Of a stretch of 44,854 bases of DNA, positions 13,188 to 22,574 are shown in pieces. The stretch covers positions 1-44,854 of the forward strand of contig CAJFNK010000015.1 in assembly GCA_904394685.1 (NCBI GenBank), in the 5' to 3' direction. The stretch comes from Candidatus Heritagella gallinarum. GTDB taxonomy: Bacteria > Bacillota > Clostridia > Oscillospirales > Acutalibacteraceae. The position numbers and the translations under genes were made by a program. A model generated the notes under the pieces. That model saw only the letters and a list, made by a program, of their open reading frames with translations. It made no database searches and was not told the DNA's origin. Every line of letters begins with the position of its first letter. Position 1 is the first letter of the stretch.

Positions 13188-15389
13188 ATGGCGGTAAGGC
13201 ATGGACAAAGCTACGAGGAGCTGCTGGAGCTGATTCACGGAACCGAACGTGAATTTGACATGGAAATGATCGACAAGGCATACCGCCTGGCCAACGGCGC
13301 ACACGAAGGGCAAATGCGTCTTTCGGGCGAGCCGTATATCATCCATCCTCTGGCGGTTGCCTGTATTCTGGTAGAACTGGGAATGGATTCAGAGTCGGTG
13401 GTGGGCGGCCTTCTGCACGATGTGGTGGAGGATACTGACTACACACTGGAGGATATCCGCAAGATGTTTAACCAGCAGGTGGCCAACCTGATTGACGGCG
13501 TTACCAAGCTGGGAAAAATCCCCTATTCCTCCCGTGAGGAGCAGCAGGCGGAAAACATCCGGAAAATGCTCATTGCCATGTCGGAGGACATCCGGGTCAT
13601 CATCATCAAGCTGGCAGACCGGCTGCACAATATGCGGACGCTGGAATTTAAGCCTCCGCAAAAGCAGCGGGATACCGCCCTCGAAAGTATGGAGGTATAT
13701 GCCCCCATCGCTCACCGTCTTGGTATCCGGGCGGTAAAAGAGGAGCTGGAGGATCTTTCACTGCAATATCTTGACCCGATTGCTTATCGTGAAATCGAAG
13801 ATACACTGGCTATGCAGAGCAAAGACCGTATTGCTTTTATTGAGAGAACCAAAAAGGAGATCAAACAGCGGGTTTCCTCTATGATTCCCAACGTGTATCT
13901 GGAAGGCCGGGTAAAGAGTATCAACGGGATTTTCCGCAAGATGTTTATCCAGGGCAAGGATATGGAGGAAATCTATGACGTTTATGCAGTGCGGGTCATT
14001 GTGGATACCGTAACGGACTGCTATAACGTGCTGGGCTTGATTCACGATATGTTCCGCCCTATCCCAAACCGTTTTAAGGACTATATCTCCACGCCAAAAC
14101 CCAACATGTATCAGTCGCTGCATACTACGGTTCTCAGCGAGGACGGGATTCCCTTTGAGGTGCAGATTCGCACCTGGGAGATGCACTATACTGCCGAATA
14201 TGGTATTGCCGCCCACTGGAAATACAAGTTGGGCATGACCCGCAGCAGCTCGCTGGATGAGCGGCTCATCTGGATTCGGCAGATGCTGGAAAACCAGAAG
14301 GAGAACGAGGACGCTACCGACATTGTCCGGGCCATCAAGAGCGATCTGGCGCCCGAAGAAGTGTTTGTGTTTACTCCAAAGGGACAGGTAATCAGCCTGC
14401 CCACCGGCTCTACTGTTATCGATTTTGCCTATGCTATCCACAGTGCCGTTGGCAACCGGATGGTGGGGGCGAAGGTGGATAAGAGAATCGTTCCCATTGA
14501 TTATAAAGTGAAAACTGGTGAGATTATCGAAATCCTCACCACCAAAGAAGTGGGGCATGGCCCCAGCCGTGACTGGCTCAAGATTGTGAAAACCAGTGAG
14601 GCGAGAAACAAAATCCGCCAATGGTTTAAAAAGGAGCGCCGGGAAGAAAACATCGTAGAAGGGCGCAACGAACTGGAAAGGGAGTTCCGCCGGAACAACA
14701 TCGAATTGACCGACGAACTGCTGCAAAACCTGATGGACACGGTGGGCAAGCGCAAAAGCTGCGCCACGCTGGACGACTTGTATGCGGCTATCGGCTATGG
14801 CGGAATCCAGCTCTGGAAGGTGATGCCCCGCATCCGGGAGGAATATAACAAGGCGAAAAAGGCAGCCGCACAGGAGGCGGCGGCACAGCACGCCCAGCAC
14901 CCCCAGCCCGCTCAACCTCAGCCCAAGGCCAAAACAGCCGTGGGCGGCGTGTTGGTAGAGGGCGTGGACAACTGCCTGATTAAATTTTCCAAGTGCTGCA
15001 ACCCGCTTCCGGGCGATGAAATCATCGGGTTTATTACCCGTGGATTTGGCGTTTCTATCCATAAACGCAGCTGCTCCAATGTCCCGGCACGCATTGAGGA
15101 CGCTCCGGAGCCGGAGCGCTGGGTACACGCCCATTGGCAGGGAGAGGTTCGAGAGCAGTTCCAGTCTACGCTGGAAATTATCGCAGACGACCGTTCCGGC
15201 CTGCTGGCTGATGTGACCCAACAGCTTTTTGCCATGCGTCTGTCGCTGCACTCACTGAATTCCAGAGAGTTAAAGGACGGCTCGGCGGTGATTTACGCCA
15301 CCTTTACGGTCAATGGGCTGGATCACCTGAAATCGGTCATGGATCGCCTCAAGGGGATTACCGGCGTGCGGTCGGTGAAACGTTCATAA
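13188..15389 (+). CDS. rel: Bifunctional (p)ppGpp synthetase/hydrolase, Rel type
   Basis: 733 aa; ATG 13188 follows GGAGGGTGCTTGAT. Domains in order are an HD hydrolase with GGLLHDVVEDTDYT (about 75) intact, a RelA/SpoT synthetase with RFKDYIS and NMYQSLHTTV (about 300-320), TGS (VFVFTPKGQVISLPTG, about 390-450), a helical and Cys-containing conserved domain (FSKCCNPLPGDEIIG) and ACT (about 660-733). Both catalytic halves have their key motifs, so the enzyme should make and break the stringent alarmone. The Ala/Gln/Pro-rich linker at about 560-585 (AAQHAQHPQPAQPQPK) is low-complexity. It is co-transcribed with recJ. Confidence 0.96.
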   Translation: MAVRHGQSYEELLELIHGTEREFDMEMIDKAYRLANGAHEGQMRLSGEPYIIHPLAVACILVELGMDSESVVGGLLHDVVEDTDYTLEDIRKMFNQQVANLIDGVTKLGKIPYSSREEQQAENIRKMLIAMSEDIRVIIIKLADRLHNMRTLEFKPPQKQRDTALESMEVYAPIAHRLGIRAVKEELEDLSLQYLDPIAYREIEDTLAMQSKDRIAFIERTKKEIKQRVSSMIPNVYLEGRVKSINGIFRKMFIQGKDMEEIYDVYAVRVIVDTVTDCYNVLGLIHDMFRPIPNRFKDYISTPKPNMYQSLHTTVLSEDGIPFEVQIRTWEMHYTAEYGIAAHWKYKLGMTRSSSLDERLIWIRQMLENQKENEDATDIVRAIKSDLAPEEVFVFTPKGQVISLPTGSTVIDFAYAIHSAVGNRMVGAKVDKRIVPIDYKVKTGEIIEILTTKEVGHGPSRDWLKIVKTSEARNKIRQWFKKERREENIVEGRNELEREFRRNNIELTDELLQNLMDTVGKRKSCATLDDLYAAIGYGGIQLWKVMPRIREEYNKAKKAAAQEAAAQHAQHPQPAQPQPKAKTAVGGVLVEGVDNCLIKFSKCCNPLPGDEIIGFITRGFGVSIHKRSCSNVPARIEDAPEPERWVHAHWQGEVREQFQSTLEIIADDRSGLLADVTQQLFAMRLSLHSLNSRELKDGSAVIYATFTVNGLDHLKSVMDRLKGITGVRSVKRS

Positions 15390-15412
15390 AATTGGCAGGG
15401 CTGCTGTCTTTT

Positions 15413-15575
15413 AGGGTTTGTTTGAAAATAGAGGAAATGCCGGATTTTTCCCCAGAGCGAGGAGCTTTCAAGGAAAAAAGCGCAGGAATCCTTGCTGGAT
15501 TCCGAGCATTTTTGACGCAGAAAGCGGCCGCTATTGGGGAAAAAGACGATGTTTCTGTTTTTTCAGACAAGCCCT
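15413..15575. repeat. MITE-like repeat with terminal inverted repeats
   Basis: The left end AGGGTTTGTTTGAAAA (15413-15428) matches the reverse complement of the right end (TTTTCAGACAAGCCCT, 15560-15575) at 14 of 16 positions. The 163-base unit has no gene with a ribosome site, although both strands stay open for about 70 codons. It fills most of the gap between rel and the hydrolase gene. Size, ends and lack of a gene suit a non-autonomous element. A short GGGC/GCCC hairpin with five T (15577-15593) lies just outside and may end the rel transcript. Confidence 0.6.
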
Positions 15576-15619
15576 GGGGCAGCGGCCCTTTTTGTAATGT
15601 ATAGAAAGGAAAGATGACA

Positions 15620-16249
15620 ATGCTGCAAGTGGAAATGATTTCCGGCGGAATGATGCCTACTAACTGCTATCTGTTGACGGATTCCGCCACCGGGATTTCA
15701 GCAGTAGTAGACCCCGGCTTCTGGGATCAACGATTGGAAGTGGCGCTGGAGGGCAAGAAGGTGTCCTGTATCCTGCTCACCCATTGCCACTTTGACCATA
15801 TTCTGGGCACCGCACAGGTGCAGAAAAAAACCGGCGCACCAGTCTATCTCCATCAGGCGGAGGAAAAATTCCCCACCAGCCCGGAGCTGAATCTTTCGGG
15901 AATGATGGGGCTGAGTGTGCAGCCCTTTGAAACCGGCAGACTTTTGCAGGATGGCGATACCGTGATGGTGGGGGAGAGTGTGCTGGAAGTGCTGCATACG
16001 CCCGGACATACGGCGGGGAGCTGCTGCTTCCGCTGCGGCGAAACGCTCCTTACCGGCGACACGCTGATGGCAGGCTCTATGGGGCGCACGGATTTCCCCA
16101 CTGGTAGCTGGTCGCAGATCAGTGAGTCGCTTCAAAGGCTGAGCCGGCTGGAAGGGGACGCCAAAGTTTATTGCGGTCACGGCCCCAGCACTAGTTTGAA
16201 CAGGGAGCGGGCAACGAATCCGTATATGATGGGAGATATGGGAATATGA
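15620..16249 (+). CDS. Metallo-beta-lactamase-fold hydrolase, glyoxalase II-like
   Basis: 209 aa from ATG 15620; ATG 15614 is only three bases from AAAGGA. The zinc motif is THCHFDH (His55, His57, Asp59, His60), with HTPGHTAGS and LTGDTLMAGSMGR carrying further ligands, and a C-terminal CGHGPST. Members hydrolyse thioesters such as S-lactoylglutathione or act on unknown substrates. Clostridia usually lack glutathione, so the true substrate is open. It overlaps hemZ by four bases and so belongs to that operon. Confidence 0.88.
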   Translation: MLQVEMISGGMMPTNCYLLTDSATGISAVVDPGFWDQRLEVALEGKKVSCILLTHCHFDHILGTAQVQKKTGAPVYLHQAEEKFPTSPELNLSGMMGLSVQPFETGRLLQDGDTVMVGESVLEVLHTPGHTAGSCCFRCGETLLTGDTLMAGSMGRTDFPTGSWSQISESLQRLSRLEGDAKVYCGHGPSTSLNRERATNPYMMGDMGI

Positions 16250-17769
16250 TTTTATGGATAGAAGGTCATGACCGCCATTATGAGATGGAAAACCTGTGCC
16301 GGATTTTCTTCCCGTATCAGAAAATCCAGGTGAGGATGGGACACCCGGAGGAGGAATCGGTTTTGTCCGAAGAAGACCGCCGGCAGGCCAGAGCCTACAC
16401 CGGAGCTTTGGAACAGGGAGGAGAAATCCGTTTTTGCGCCTGGGTTCGGATAGAGGAGCAGTTCCGGGAAGCCGAAAACAGGGTTCCGGCCGCCCCGCTG
16501 TTGATGTTGGATGATTTTGCCCGCCGCAAAGAATATGAGCGGTATATGGGGGTGCTGCTGTTCCAGATTCTCACCGAGCTTTGCGGCGTGCGCCCTAAAT
16601 GGGGAATCCTCACAGGTATCCACCCGGTAAAGCTGCTGCGACAGCTCTGCGCCCAGATGGGGGAAGAAGAAGCCATGGCGTATTTTCAGCAGGAGCTGCT
16701 GGTTTCTCCCGAAAAAACCCGCCTTGCCCGCCGTACCATGGAAACACAGCTGCCCTTTATTGCACAGAACCGCCCCGATTCGTGCAGTCTGTATCTTTCG
16801 ATTCCTTTTTGCCCCACACGCTGCTCTTATTGCTCGTTTGTTTCTCAAACCGTAGAGCGCTCTGCCCGGCTGATTCCCCAATATGTGGAGCAGCTTTGCG
16901 GCGAGGCAGCCTATACCGCAAAGGTGGCAAAAGAACTGGGATTGCGGCTGGAATCGGTATATATTGGCGGCGGAACCCCAACGACCCTGAACCCGGAACA
17001 GCTCACCCTGCTTATCCAGACGGTGCGGCAGCACTGGGATTTGAGCCATTGCCGGGAATTTACGGTAGAGGCGGGGCGGCCGGACACCATTGACCGGGAG
17101 AAATTGCAGGCGCTTCGGGATTGTGGAATCAACCGCATCAGTATCAATCCGCAAACCCTGAATGACCATGTGCTGGAAGTGATTGGCCGCCGCCATTCGG
17201 CAGAGGATACCATCCGTGCCTATGAGCTGGCACGCAGCATGGGTTTTGACAATATCAATATGGACTTGATCGCCGGCCTGCCGGATGATACGGCAGAGAG
17301 CTTTGCTGCCACATTGGACCGGATTCTCGAACTTGACCCGGAAAACGTCACGGTTCATTCACTGGCGCTCAAACATTCCGCCCGGATGATACAGCAGGAG
17401 GATGTGGAACGATTCCACAACGACGGCCAGACAGCCGCCGCCATGCTGGACTATGCCGACCAGCATCTGACAGGCAGCGGATATGCCCCCTATTATCTCT
17501 ATCGTCAGAGCCGTATGGTGGGGAATCTGGAAAATGTGGGCTGGGCCAAGCCGGGGACAGAGTGTTTTTACAATATCATCACGATGGACGAAACCCACAC
17601 CGTGCTGGCATGTGGCGCCGGAGCAGTTTCCAAAATAAAAGATCCCAACTCGGAGCTGCTTGACCGAATTTTTAACTTCAAATACTCATATGAATATTGC
17701 AGCCGTTATGATGAAATACTGGCAAGAAAAGACGGGGTGAAAAAATTATATGAGCAGTTTTGCAAATAG
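16246..17769 (+). CDS. hemZ: HemZ-type radical SAM coproporphyrinogen dehydrogenase
   Basis: 507 aa. Residues 1-170 are the extra N-terminal domain of the HemZ group. The radical SAM core follows, with the 4Fe-4S site Cys189-x3-Cys193-x2-Cys196 (IPFCPTRCSYC), then SVYIGGGTPTTL, FTVEAGRPD, NRISINPQTL and NMDLIAGLPDD. The C-terminal part has the YYLYRQ and CGAGAVSK motifs of the HemN/HemW family. It would oxidise coproporphyrinogen III without oxygen, or act on a related tetrapyrrole. No other haem gene is in the window. Start overlaps the preceding stop; it overlaps the next gene by 20 bases. Confidence 0.9.
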   Translation: MILWIEGHDRHYEMENLCRIFFPYQKIQVRMGHPEEESVLSEEDRRQARAYTGALEQGGEIRFCAWVRIEEQFREAENRVPAAPLLMLDDFARRKEYERYMGVLLFQILTELCGVRPKWGILTGIHPVKLLRQLCAQMGEEEAMAYFQQELLVSPEKTRLARRTMETQLPFIAQNRPDSCSLYLSIPFCPTRCSYCSFVSQTVERSARLIPQYVEQLCGEAAYTAKVAKELGLRLESVYIGGGTPTTLNPEQLTLLIQTVRQHWDLSHCREFTVEAGRPDTIDREKLQALRDCGINRISINPQTLNDHVLEVIGRRHSAEDTIRAYELARSMGFDNINMDLIAGLPDDTAESFAATLDRILELDPENVTVHSLALKHSARMIQQEDVERFHNDGQTAAAMLDYADQHLTGSGYAPYYLYRQSRMVGNLENVGWAKPGTECFYNIITMDETHTVLACGAGAVSKIKDPNSELLDRIFNFKYSYEYCSRYDEILARKDGVKKLYEQFCK

Positions 17770-18736
17770 TTACTTCAAATATGTCAACCATCTGGAACAG
17801 ATCAACGACGCCGCCCTGCAAGACCCGGTCAGGATGATCGAAGAAGTGGAGGACGCCTATCACAATAACCTCCACAATATCGCCCGCCTGATTGCCCGGC
17901 GCAAAGAATGCCGGATCGTGATGCTTTCCGGCCCCAGCAGCAGCGGAAAAACTACCACCGCCCACATGCTTCAGCGGGAGCTTTTGGAGTTTGGCGAGGA
18001 GAGCGTGATCATCTCCATGGATGATTTCTATCTGGGAGCGGGGCAGGCGCCCCTTTTGCCGGACGGAACCCACGATTATGAATCGGTAGAGGCGTTGGAT
18101 GTGGAGAAAGCCAAACAGTGCCTGGGTGATCTTCTTCGGTTGGGGCGGTGTGACATGCCGGTGTTTGATTTCAGTATCCGCCGTCCGGCAGACTACACCC
18201 GACCCGTGGAGCTGAAGGAGAATATGCTGGCGATTATTGAGGGAATCCATGCGCTGAACCCGGTGTTCACCAGCCATCTTCCCGCCGACCGTTTGATGAA
18301 GATTTATACCAGCGTCAAACAGGGGATAAAAGATGCCAACGGCGTGGTGATTTCCCCCATGGATCTGCGCTTGGTGCGGCGGATTGTGCGTGACCATCAG
18401 TTCCGCAGCACCTCCCCAGAGAGGACACTTTCCATGTGGCCCAATGTGGTGGCGGGCGAAAACAAATATATCCGCCCTTATCGCCACAGCAGCGATGTGA
18501 CTGTTAATTCCATCCATATTTATGAGATGGGTGTGCTTCGGACGTATGCGATTCCGCTGCTCCGTGCCATTGCCCCCGACAGCCCTTATTTCCAAAAGGC
18601 ACGGGATCTGGAAGCACGCCTGATGCGTTTTGAGCCGATTGACGAGGCGCTTGTCCCGGCGGATTCCATGCTCCGGGAATTTTTGGGTTCATCAGAGTCA
18701 GAGCCGGAAAAGCCTGTGATTAGCTGTATTGAATGA
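17750..18736 (+). CDS. Uridine-kinase-like nucleoside kinase, short form
   Basis: 328 aa. A Walker A loop, SGPSSSGKTTTAH, sits at about 60-72, with SMDDFYLG, DYESVEALD and AIIEGIHALNP further on, all typical of the PRK/uridine kinase family. Homologues in Firmicutes often carry an N-terminal TGS/ThrRS-like domain (about 550 aa in total). Here only about 50 residues precede the kinase domain. It phosphorylates a nucleoside, probably uridine or cytidine, but the substrate is not fixed by sequence. It overlaps hemZ, so translation is coupled. Confidence 0.85.
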   Translation: MSSFANSYFKYVNHLEQINDAALQDPVRMIEEVEDAYHNNLHNIARLIARRKECRIVMLSGPSSSGKTTTAHMLQRELLEFGEESVIISMDDFYLGAGQAPLLPDGTHDYESVEALDVEKAKQCLGDLLRLGRCDMPVFDFSIRRPADYTRPVELKENMLAIIEGIHALNPVFTSHLPADRLMKIYTSVKQGIKDANGVVISPMDLRLVRRIVRDHQFRSTSPERTLSMWPNVVAGENKYIRPYRHSSDVTVNSIHIYEMGVLRTYAIPLLRAIAPDSPYFQKARDLEARLMRFEPIDEALVPADSMLREFLGSSESEPEKPVISCIE

Positions 18737-18777
18737 ATTTTTTCATAGAATGTTCACAGTATGTTCCGCTGAAATTC

Positions 18778-18806
18778 TTGTTTTTTATAGTAAAACGCTC
18801 TATAAT
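18778..18806 (+). promoter_or_regulatory. Promoter of the 18945 gene
   Basis: TTGTTT (18778-18783), 17 bases and TATAAT (18801-18806). The leader of about 130 bases to the start codon is AT-rich without obvious structure. Confidence 0.75.
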
Positions 18807-18944
18807 AAGATTTATAAAGATGGAGGCCAGCAGTGTTGCTGTTGTCCTTCCGTCGGTCTTTGTCAAAATTGAGTCAACAAAGTTCCAGTTATCAGAGGCG
18901 ACTAGATTTGCCTCAAATGGAATTGTTAAAGGAGAGTGTACATC

Positions 18945-19400
18945 ATGGGCCTTTTTGAAGATGTTGTTGTCAATGCAAAATCCGCTGCCAATGTTGTAGG
19001 AAAAAAAGCTGGACAGCTGGTGGATATTTCCAAGCTGAAAATCAGCGCCGCTGATGTTAACCGTGAGATTTCCAGACGTTTGGAGGCATTGGGCCGTACC
19101 GTATATGATGCGGATAAGGCTGGTTATGATGCGAAAGAGCTGATTAGAGAGAGTATCAGCTGCATCGACGAGCTGTATGAGCAGCTGGATGTAATCAATG
19201 AGGAGCTGGCACAGGCACGCAACCAGATTAATTGTCCGGTTTGCGGCCACGCAAATTCCATTGAGTCCTGCTATTGCAACCGTTGTGGAAGTAAGTTGAC
19301 CAAAGACCCGGAGCCGGAGAAGCCTGTTGCCCCGGAAGCGCCGGTTTCCCCAGAGGAACCCACCTGCACAGATGAGCCGGAGCAGCCCAAAGACGAATAA
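18945..19400 (+). CDS. Coiled-coil protein with one zinc ribbon
   Basis: 151 aa from ATG 18945 (GTG 18936 abuts AAAGGAGA). Residues about 15-100 are helical with heptad character (VNREISRRLEALG, IDELYEQLDVINEELAQA). Residues about 103-124 are a zinc ribbon, CPVCG-x8-CYCNRCGSK. The tail is rich in Pro and Glu (EKPVAPEAPVSPEEP). Soluble and probably cytoplasmic. The layout (helices, then ribbon, then low-complexity tail) resembles the protein at 41644. Function unknown. It is a single-gene unit with its own promoter and terminator. Confidence 0.8.
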   Translation: MGLFEDVVVNAKSAANVVGKKAGQLVDISKLKISAADVNREISRRLEALGRTVYDADKAGYDAKELIRESISCIDELYEQLDVINEELAQARNQINCPVCGHANSIESCYCNRCGSKLTKDPEPEKPVAPEAPVSPEEPTCTDEPEQPKDE

Positions 19401-19416
19401 ACATGCCGTGTAGATA

Positions 19417-19447
19417 GAGTCCGCTTCCTTCTGGGGAGCGGCTCTTT
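19417..19447 (+). terminator. Terminator after the zinc-ribbon gene
   Basis: GAGTCCGCTTCC pairs (with G-T pairs) with GGGGAGCGGCTC around TTCT; only three T follow at once, with four more nearby. Confidence 0.65.
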
Positions 19448-19502
19448 GATGTTTTAGGGTATAATCAGGGCGTTCGTTTCATAAATTGAAAGGATTCTAT
19501 TT

Positions 19503-21284
19503 ATGAAACGGATGTGTTCTCCCATGAAACAAACGGGCAAATCCGGGCGGCAATCCCACAGCTTTTTGCAGGGGGCGGTAATTTTGACGGCCGGTGTACT
19601 GGCGGTCAAGCTGATGGGGGCGGTATTTAAAATCCCTCTGAACTGGGTGATCGGTGAGGATGGCATGGGCTACTTTACCACGGCTTACAGTTTTTACAGC
19701 CCAATTTACAGTTTGGCAACAGCGGGGTTTCCAATTGCTATTTCCCGGCTGGTTTCCATGAATTGCGTGCAAAAGCGTTATCGGGATGTCCGGCAGATTC
19801 ACCGGGTGTCGGTTCCGATTTTTTTGCTCACAGGGACGTTGGGGCTGCTGGTGATGCTGTTGGGTTCCGGCTGGTATGTACGGGCGATGGGAAATGAAAA
19901 CGCCCTGCCCTGTATGCTGGCGCTGGCGCCTGCTATCCTGTTCAGCTGCCTTTCCGCAATCTACCGGGGATATTATGAAGGGCTGCGGAATATGGCTCCT
20001 ACGGCGATTTCTGAAATTCTAGAGGCTTTATTCCGGTTGGCTTTGGGGCTGGCGGCTTCTTTCCGAGTGATGCAGATGGGGATGGAAGAATATACCCGGC
20101 TAGGGAGCGTGTTTGGAACCGAAGCGGCGTCAAAGGCAGAAGCACAGGCGCTGGTATTGCTGTGGGCAGCGGCGGGGGCGATTGCCGGTGTAACGGTGGG
20201 AAGCATTGCCAGTTTTCTGTTTTTGCTCCTGCGCCATAAAATCAGGGGCGATGGGATTACGCAGACAGAATACCGGCACTCTCCGCCGCCACGAAAAGCG
20301 CTGGCCACTGCCCGTCTTTTGCTGAAAACAGCAGCGCCAATCGGCTTGGGCGCCATTGCGGTGAATATTGCGGGTCTGGTTGACACAACCTTTTTACAGG
20401 CAGGAATTCGGGAGGCTCTGCTGCAGGATGCCTCCCGGCTGCTGCGGATGTATGAGGGGATGATTCCCGCCTATAATCTCGAAAACCCTCAAACTATCCC
20501 TAATTTTCTTTTTGGTTGTTACGCCAATGCCCACACCCTTTTTATGCTGATTCCGGCGGTAACGCAGGCTTTTGGCGTAAGCGCTTTGCCCAATGTGACA
20601 GCGGCCTGGACAGGTGGGAGCCGAAAGAAACTGCAAACCTCCATCGAGTCGGTAATCCGTATGACGGCGCTTTTCAGCTTCCCGGCGGGAATTGGCATGG
20701 CAGTCCTCTCCCAGCCGATTGTGCGCCTGTTGTTTGGCAGCCGTGCCGCCGCCCCAATCATTGCAGGCGTGTTGCCGGTGATGGCGGCCGGGGCTGTGTT
20801 TGCTTCGATGAGTACCCCGTTGCAGAGTATGCTCCAGGCAGTTGGAAGGGTCGATATCCCGGTAAAACTGTTGGGGGTCGGCCTGCTGCTCAAAGCGGGG
20901 CTGAATTACTGGCTTACAGCCTTGCCTGAATGGAATATCATGGGGGCGGCAGTGGGAACCCTTGCCTGTTATGTGTTCATTATGGTGGGGGCGTTGATTT
21001 CTCTGTGCCGTGTAACCGGTATCCGACCAAGGTTCTGGGCAGTGCTGGGCAAGCCGCTGGTGTCTGCCGGGGTGTGCTGTGTATCGGCTTTTTGTGCCCA
21101 TGGGTTTCTTAGACAGGTTTTTGACCGTGAGGCGCTGGCGTTGCCACTGGCGGTGTTGGTGGGAGTGTGTTTCTATGTGTGCTGCCTGTTTTTGATGGAT
21201 GTAATGACCCGTGAAGAAATCTGTCAGCTGCCAGGCGGACAAAAAATTATAAAACTACTTGAAAAACGGGATGGAATCGAGTAA
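19503..21284 (+). CDS. MOP-superfamily flippase, SpoVB/YabM-like
   Basis: 593 aa with about 14 membrane helices (ILTAGVLAVKLMGAVFKIPL at about 29 is the usual first one). It belongs to the polysaccharide transporter branch of the MOP superfamily (lipid II or oligosaccharide flippases such as MurJ, SpoVB, YabM). AAAGGA precedes the ATG. It stands directly before mazG-HU-rqcP-yabP-yabQ-divIC-yabR, the place of yabM in Bacillus, which supports a role in cell-wall or spore-cortex precursor export. The long insert between helices (about 290-325) is not unusual for this group. Confidence 0.88.
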   Translation: MKRMCSPMKQTGKSGRQSHSFLQGAVILTAGVLAVKLMGAVFKIPLNWVIGEDGMGYFTTAYSFYSPIYSLATAGFPIAISRLVSMNCVQKRYRDVRQIHRVSVPIFLLTGTLGLLVMLLGSGWYVRAMGNENALPCMLALAPAILFSCLSAIYRGYYEGLRNMAPTAISEILEALFRLALGLAASFRVMQMGMEEYTRLGSVFGTEAASKAEAQALVLLWAAAGAIAGVTVGSIASFLFLLLRHKIRGDGITQTEYRHSPPPRKALATARLLLKTAAPIGLGAIAVNIAGLVDTTFLQAGIREALLQDASRLLRMYEGMIPAYNLENPQTIPNFLFGCYANAHTLFMLIPAVTQAFGVSALPNVTAAWTGGSRKKLQTSIESVIRMTALFSFPAGIGMAVLSQPIVRLLFGSRAAAPIIAGVLPVMAAGAVFASMSTPLQSMLQAVGRVDIPVKLLGVGLLLKAGLNYWLTALPEWNIMGAAVGTLACYVFIMVGALISLCRVTGIRPRFWAVLGKPLVSAGVCCVSAFCAHGFLRQVFDREALALPLAVLVGVCFYVCCLFLMDVMTREEICQLPGGQKIIKLLEKRDGIE

Positions 21285-21382
21285 AATAAGAACGAATTTT
21301 GCTTTTTTGCCCTTGTATCCGAATATAAGCCGGTTTACCATCTGAAAATGGGGAAGAGCTGGCGGGAAATGGAGGAAAAACC

Positions 21383-22189
21383 ATGGAGTTTGAAAAGAAA
21401 AAACGGTATGATATGCAAGATCTGCTGAACATTATGGAGATCCTCCGCTCTCCCGAAGGCTGCCCCTGGGATCGGGCGCAGACCCACAAGAGCGTTCGTG
21501 CTAATTTTATTGAGGAAACGTATGAGGCGATTGAGGCCATTGATACCGAAGATCGTCCTCTGCTTTTGGAAGAATTGGGCGACGTGTTGCTTCAGGTGGT
21601 GCTTCATTCTCAGATTGAGAAAGAGGCAGGCGGTTTTACGTTTGAGGACGTAGTAGACGGTGTTGCCCAGAAGCTGGTGCTGCGTCATCCCCATGTGTTT
21701 GGCGATGTCTACGCTGGAAACGAGGAAGAAGCGCTGAAAAGCTGGGATGCAGCTAAAAAAGCCAGCAAAGATCAGAAAACCGTTACCGAGGTGCTCAACA
21801 GTGTATCCCGTGCGCTGCCGGCGTTGATTCGCAGTGAAAAGGTGCAGAAAAAGGCATCCAAGGCCGGATTTGACTGGCCGGATGCACAGGGCGCTTTGGA
21901 AAAGGTGCAGGAAGAACTGGCAGAGGTGCGGGAAGCGGCGGCTTTAGGGAATCAGGAGGATTCCATGGAAGAAGTGGGCGACCTGCTGTTTGCTTCGGTA
22001 AATGTGGCACGGTTTATGCACGTTGAGCCGGAGGAAGCTCTGACCCGTTCCTGTGATAAATTTATCCGCCGGTTTGAAAAGGTGGAGAAAATGGCGCAGG
22101 CCAAAGGAATCTGCATGGAGACCGCTTCTCTGGAGGAGCTGGACGCCCTGTGGGATCTGGTAAAGGCCGAGGAAAAAAGAGAGCGGTAA
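21383..22189 (+). CDS. mazG: Nucleoside triphosphate pyrophosphohydrolase MazG (YabN-like)
   Basis: 268 aa with two MazG domains. The first has LRSPEGCPWDRAQTHKS, ETYEAIEAID and EELGDVLLQVVLHSQ; the second has EELAEVREAA and EEVGDLLFASVNVARF. These EExxE/ExxD sets bind Mg. It splits non-canonical NTPs to NMP and PPi. GGAGG lies eight bases before the ATG. Bacillus YabN carries an extra N-terminal methylase domain that is absent here. Part of the spore/division cluster. Confidence 0.95.
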   Translation: MEFEKKKRYDMQDLLNIMEILRSPEGCPWDRAQTHKSVRANFIEETYEAIEAIDTEDRPLLLEELGDVLLQVVLHSQIEKEAGGFTFEDVVDGVAQKLVLRHPHVFGDVYAGNEEEALKSWDAAKKASKDQKTVTEVLNSVSRALPALIRSEKVQKKASKAGFDWPDAQGALEKVQEELAEVREAAALGNQEDSMEEVGDLLFASVNVARFMHVEPEEALTRSCDKFIRRFEKVEKMAQAKGICMETASLEELDALWDLVKAEEKRER

Positions 22190-22274
22190 AGGGATCGCTG
22201 TCTGAAAAAGTGTTTGTTCCCAGGAGAGGGAAACCTGTTCCTGTGAATATATAAAAATATTGGAGGCATAAAAA

Positions 22275-22550
22275 ATGAACAAAACAGAATTGATTGCTGC
22301 TGTTGCAGAGAAGTCCGGTTTGTCCAAGAAAGATGCAGACAACGCCGTTAATGCTATGCTCGACGCTATTGTAGAGACTCTGACCAAGGAGGAGAAAGTT
22401 CAGATCGTGGGCTTTGGTACCTTCGAGGTTCGCAATCGCAGCGAGCGTCAGGGACGTGACCCCAGAACCAACAACCCCATCACCATCCCGGCTTCCAAGT
22501 CTCCCGCCTTTAAGGCTGGAAAGGCTTTCAAAAACGCTGTGGATCGCTGA
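22275..22550 (+). CDS. hup: DNA-binding protein HU
   Basis: 91 aa, the standard HU length. It shows MNKTELIAAVAEKSGLSKKD, the VGFGTFEVRNRSERQGRDPRT arm base and arm, and IPASKSPAFKAGKAFKNAV. It bends and compacts DNA. TTGGAGG precedes the ATG. Codon use is strongly biased, as expected for high expression. It sits between mazG and rqcP and has its own terminator. Confidence 0.97.
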   Translation: MNKTELIAAVAEKSGLSKKDADNAVNAMLDAIVETLTKEEKVQIVGFGTFEVRNRSERQGRDPRTNNPITIPASKSPAFKAGKAFKNAVDR

Positions 22551-22574
22551 GCCATTGGCAGAAATTGAAATATT

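Noticed and set aside
13758-15251. 497-codon open frame on the minus strand inside rel
   Set aside because: It mirrors the GC-rich codons of rel, has no ribosome site, and its sequence (His/Leu/Gln-rich) fits no fold.
15392-15604. 70-codon frames on both strands over the repeat after rel
   Set aside because: No ribosome site, fully contained in the MITE-like unit; open frames come from the repeat's composition.
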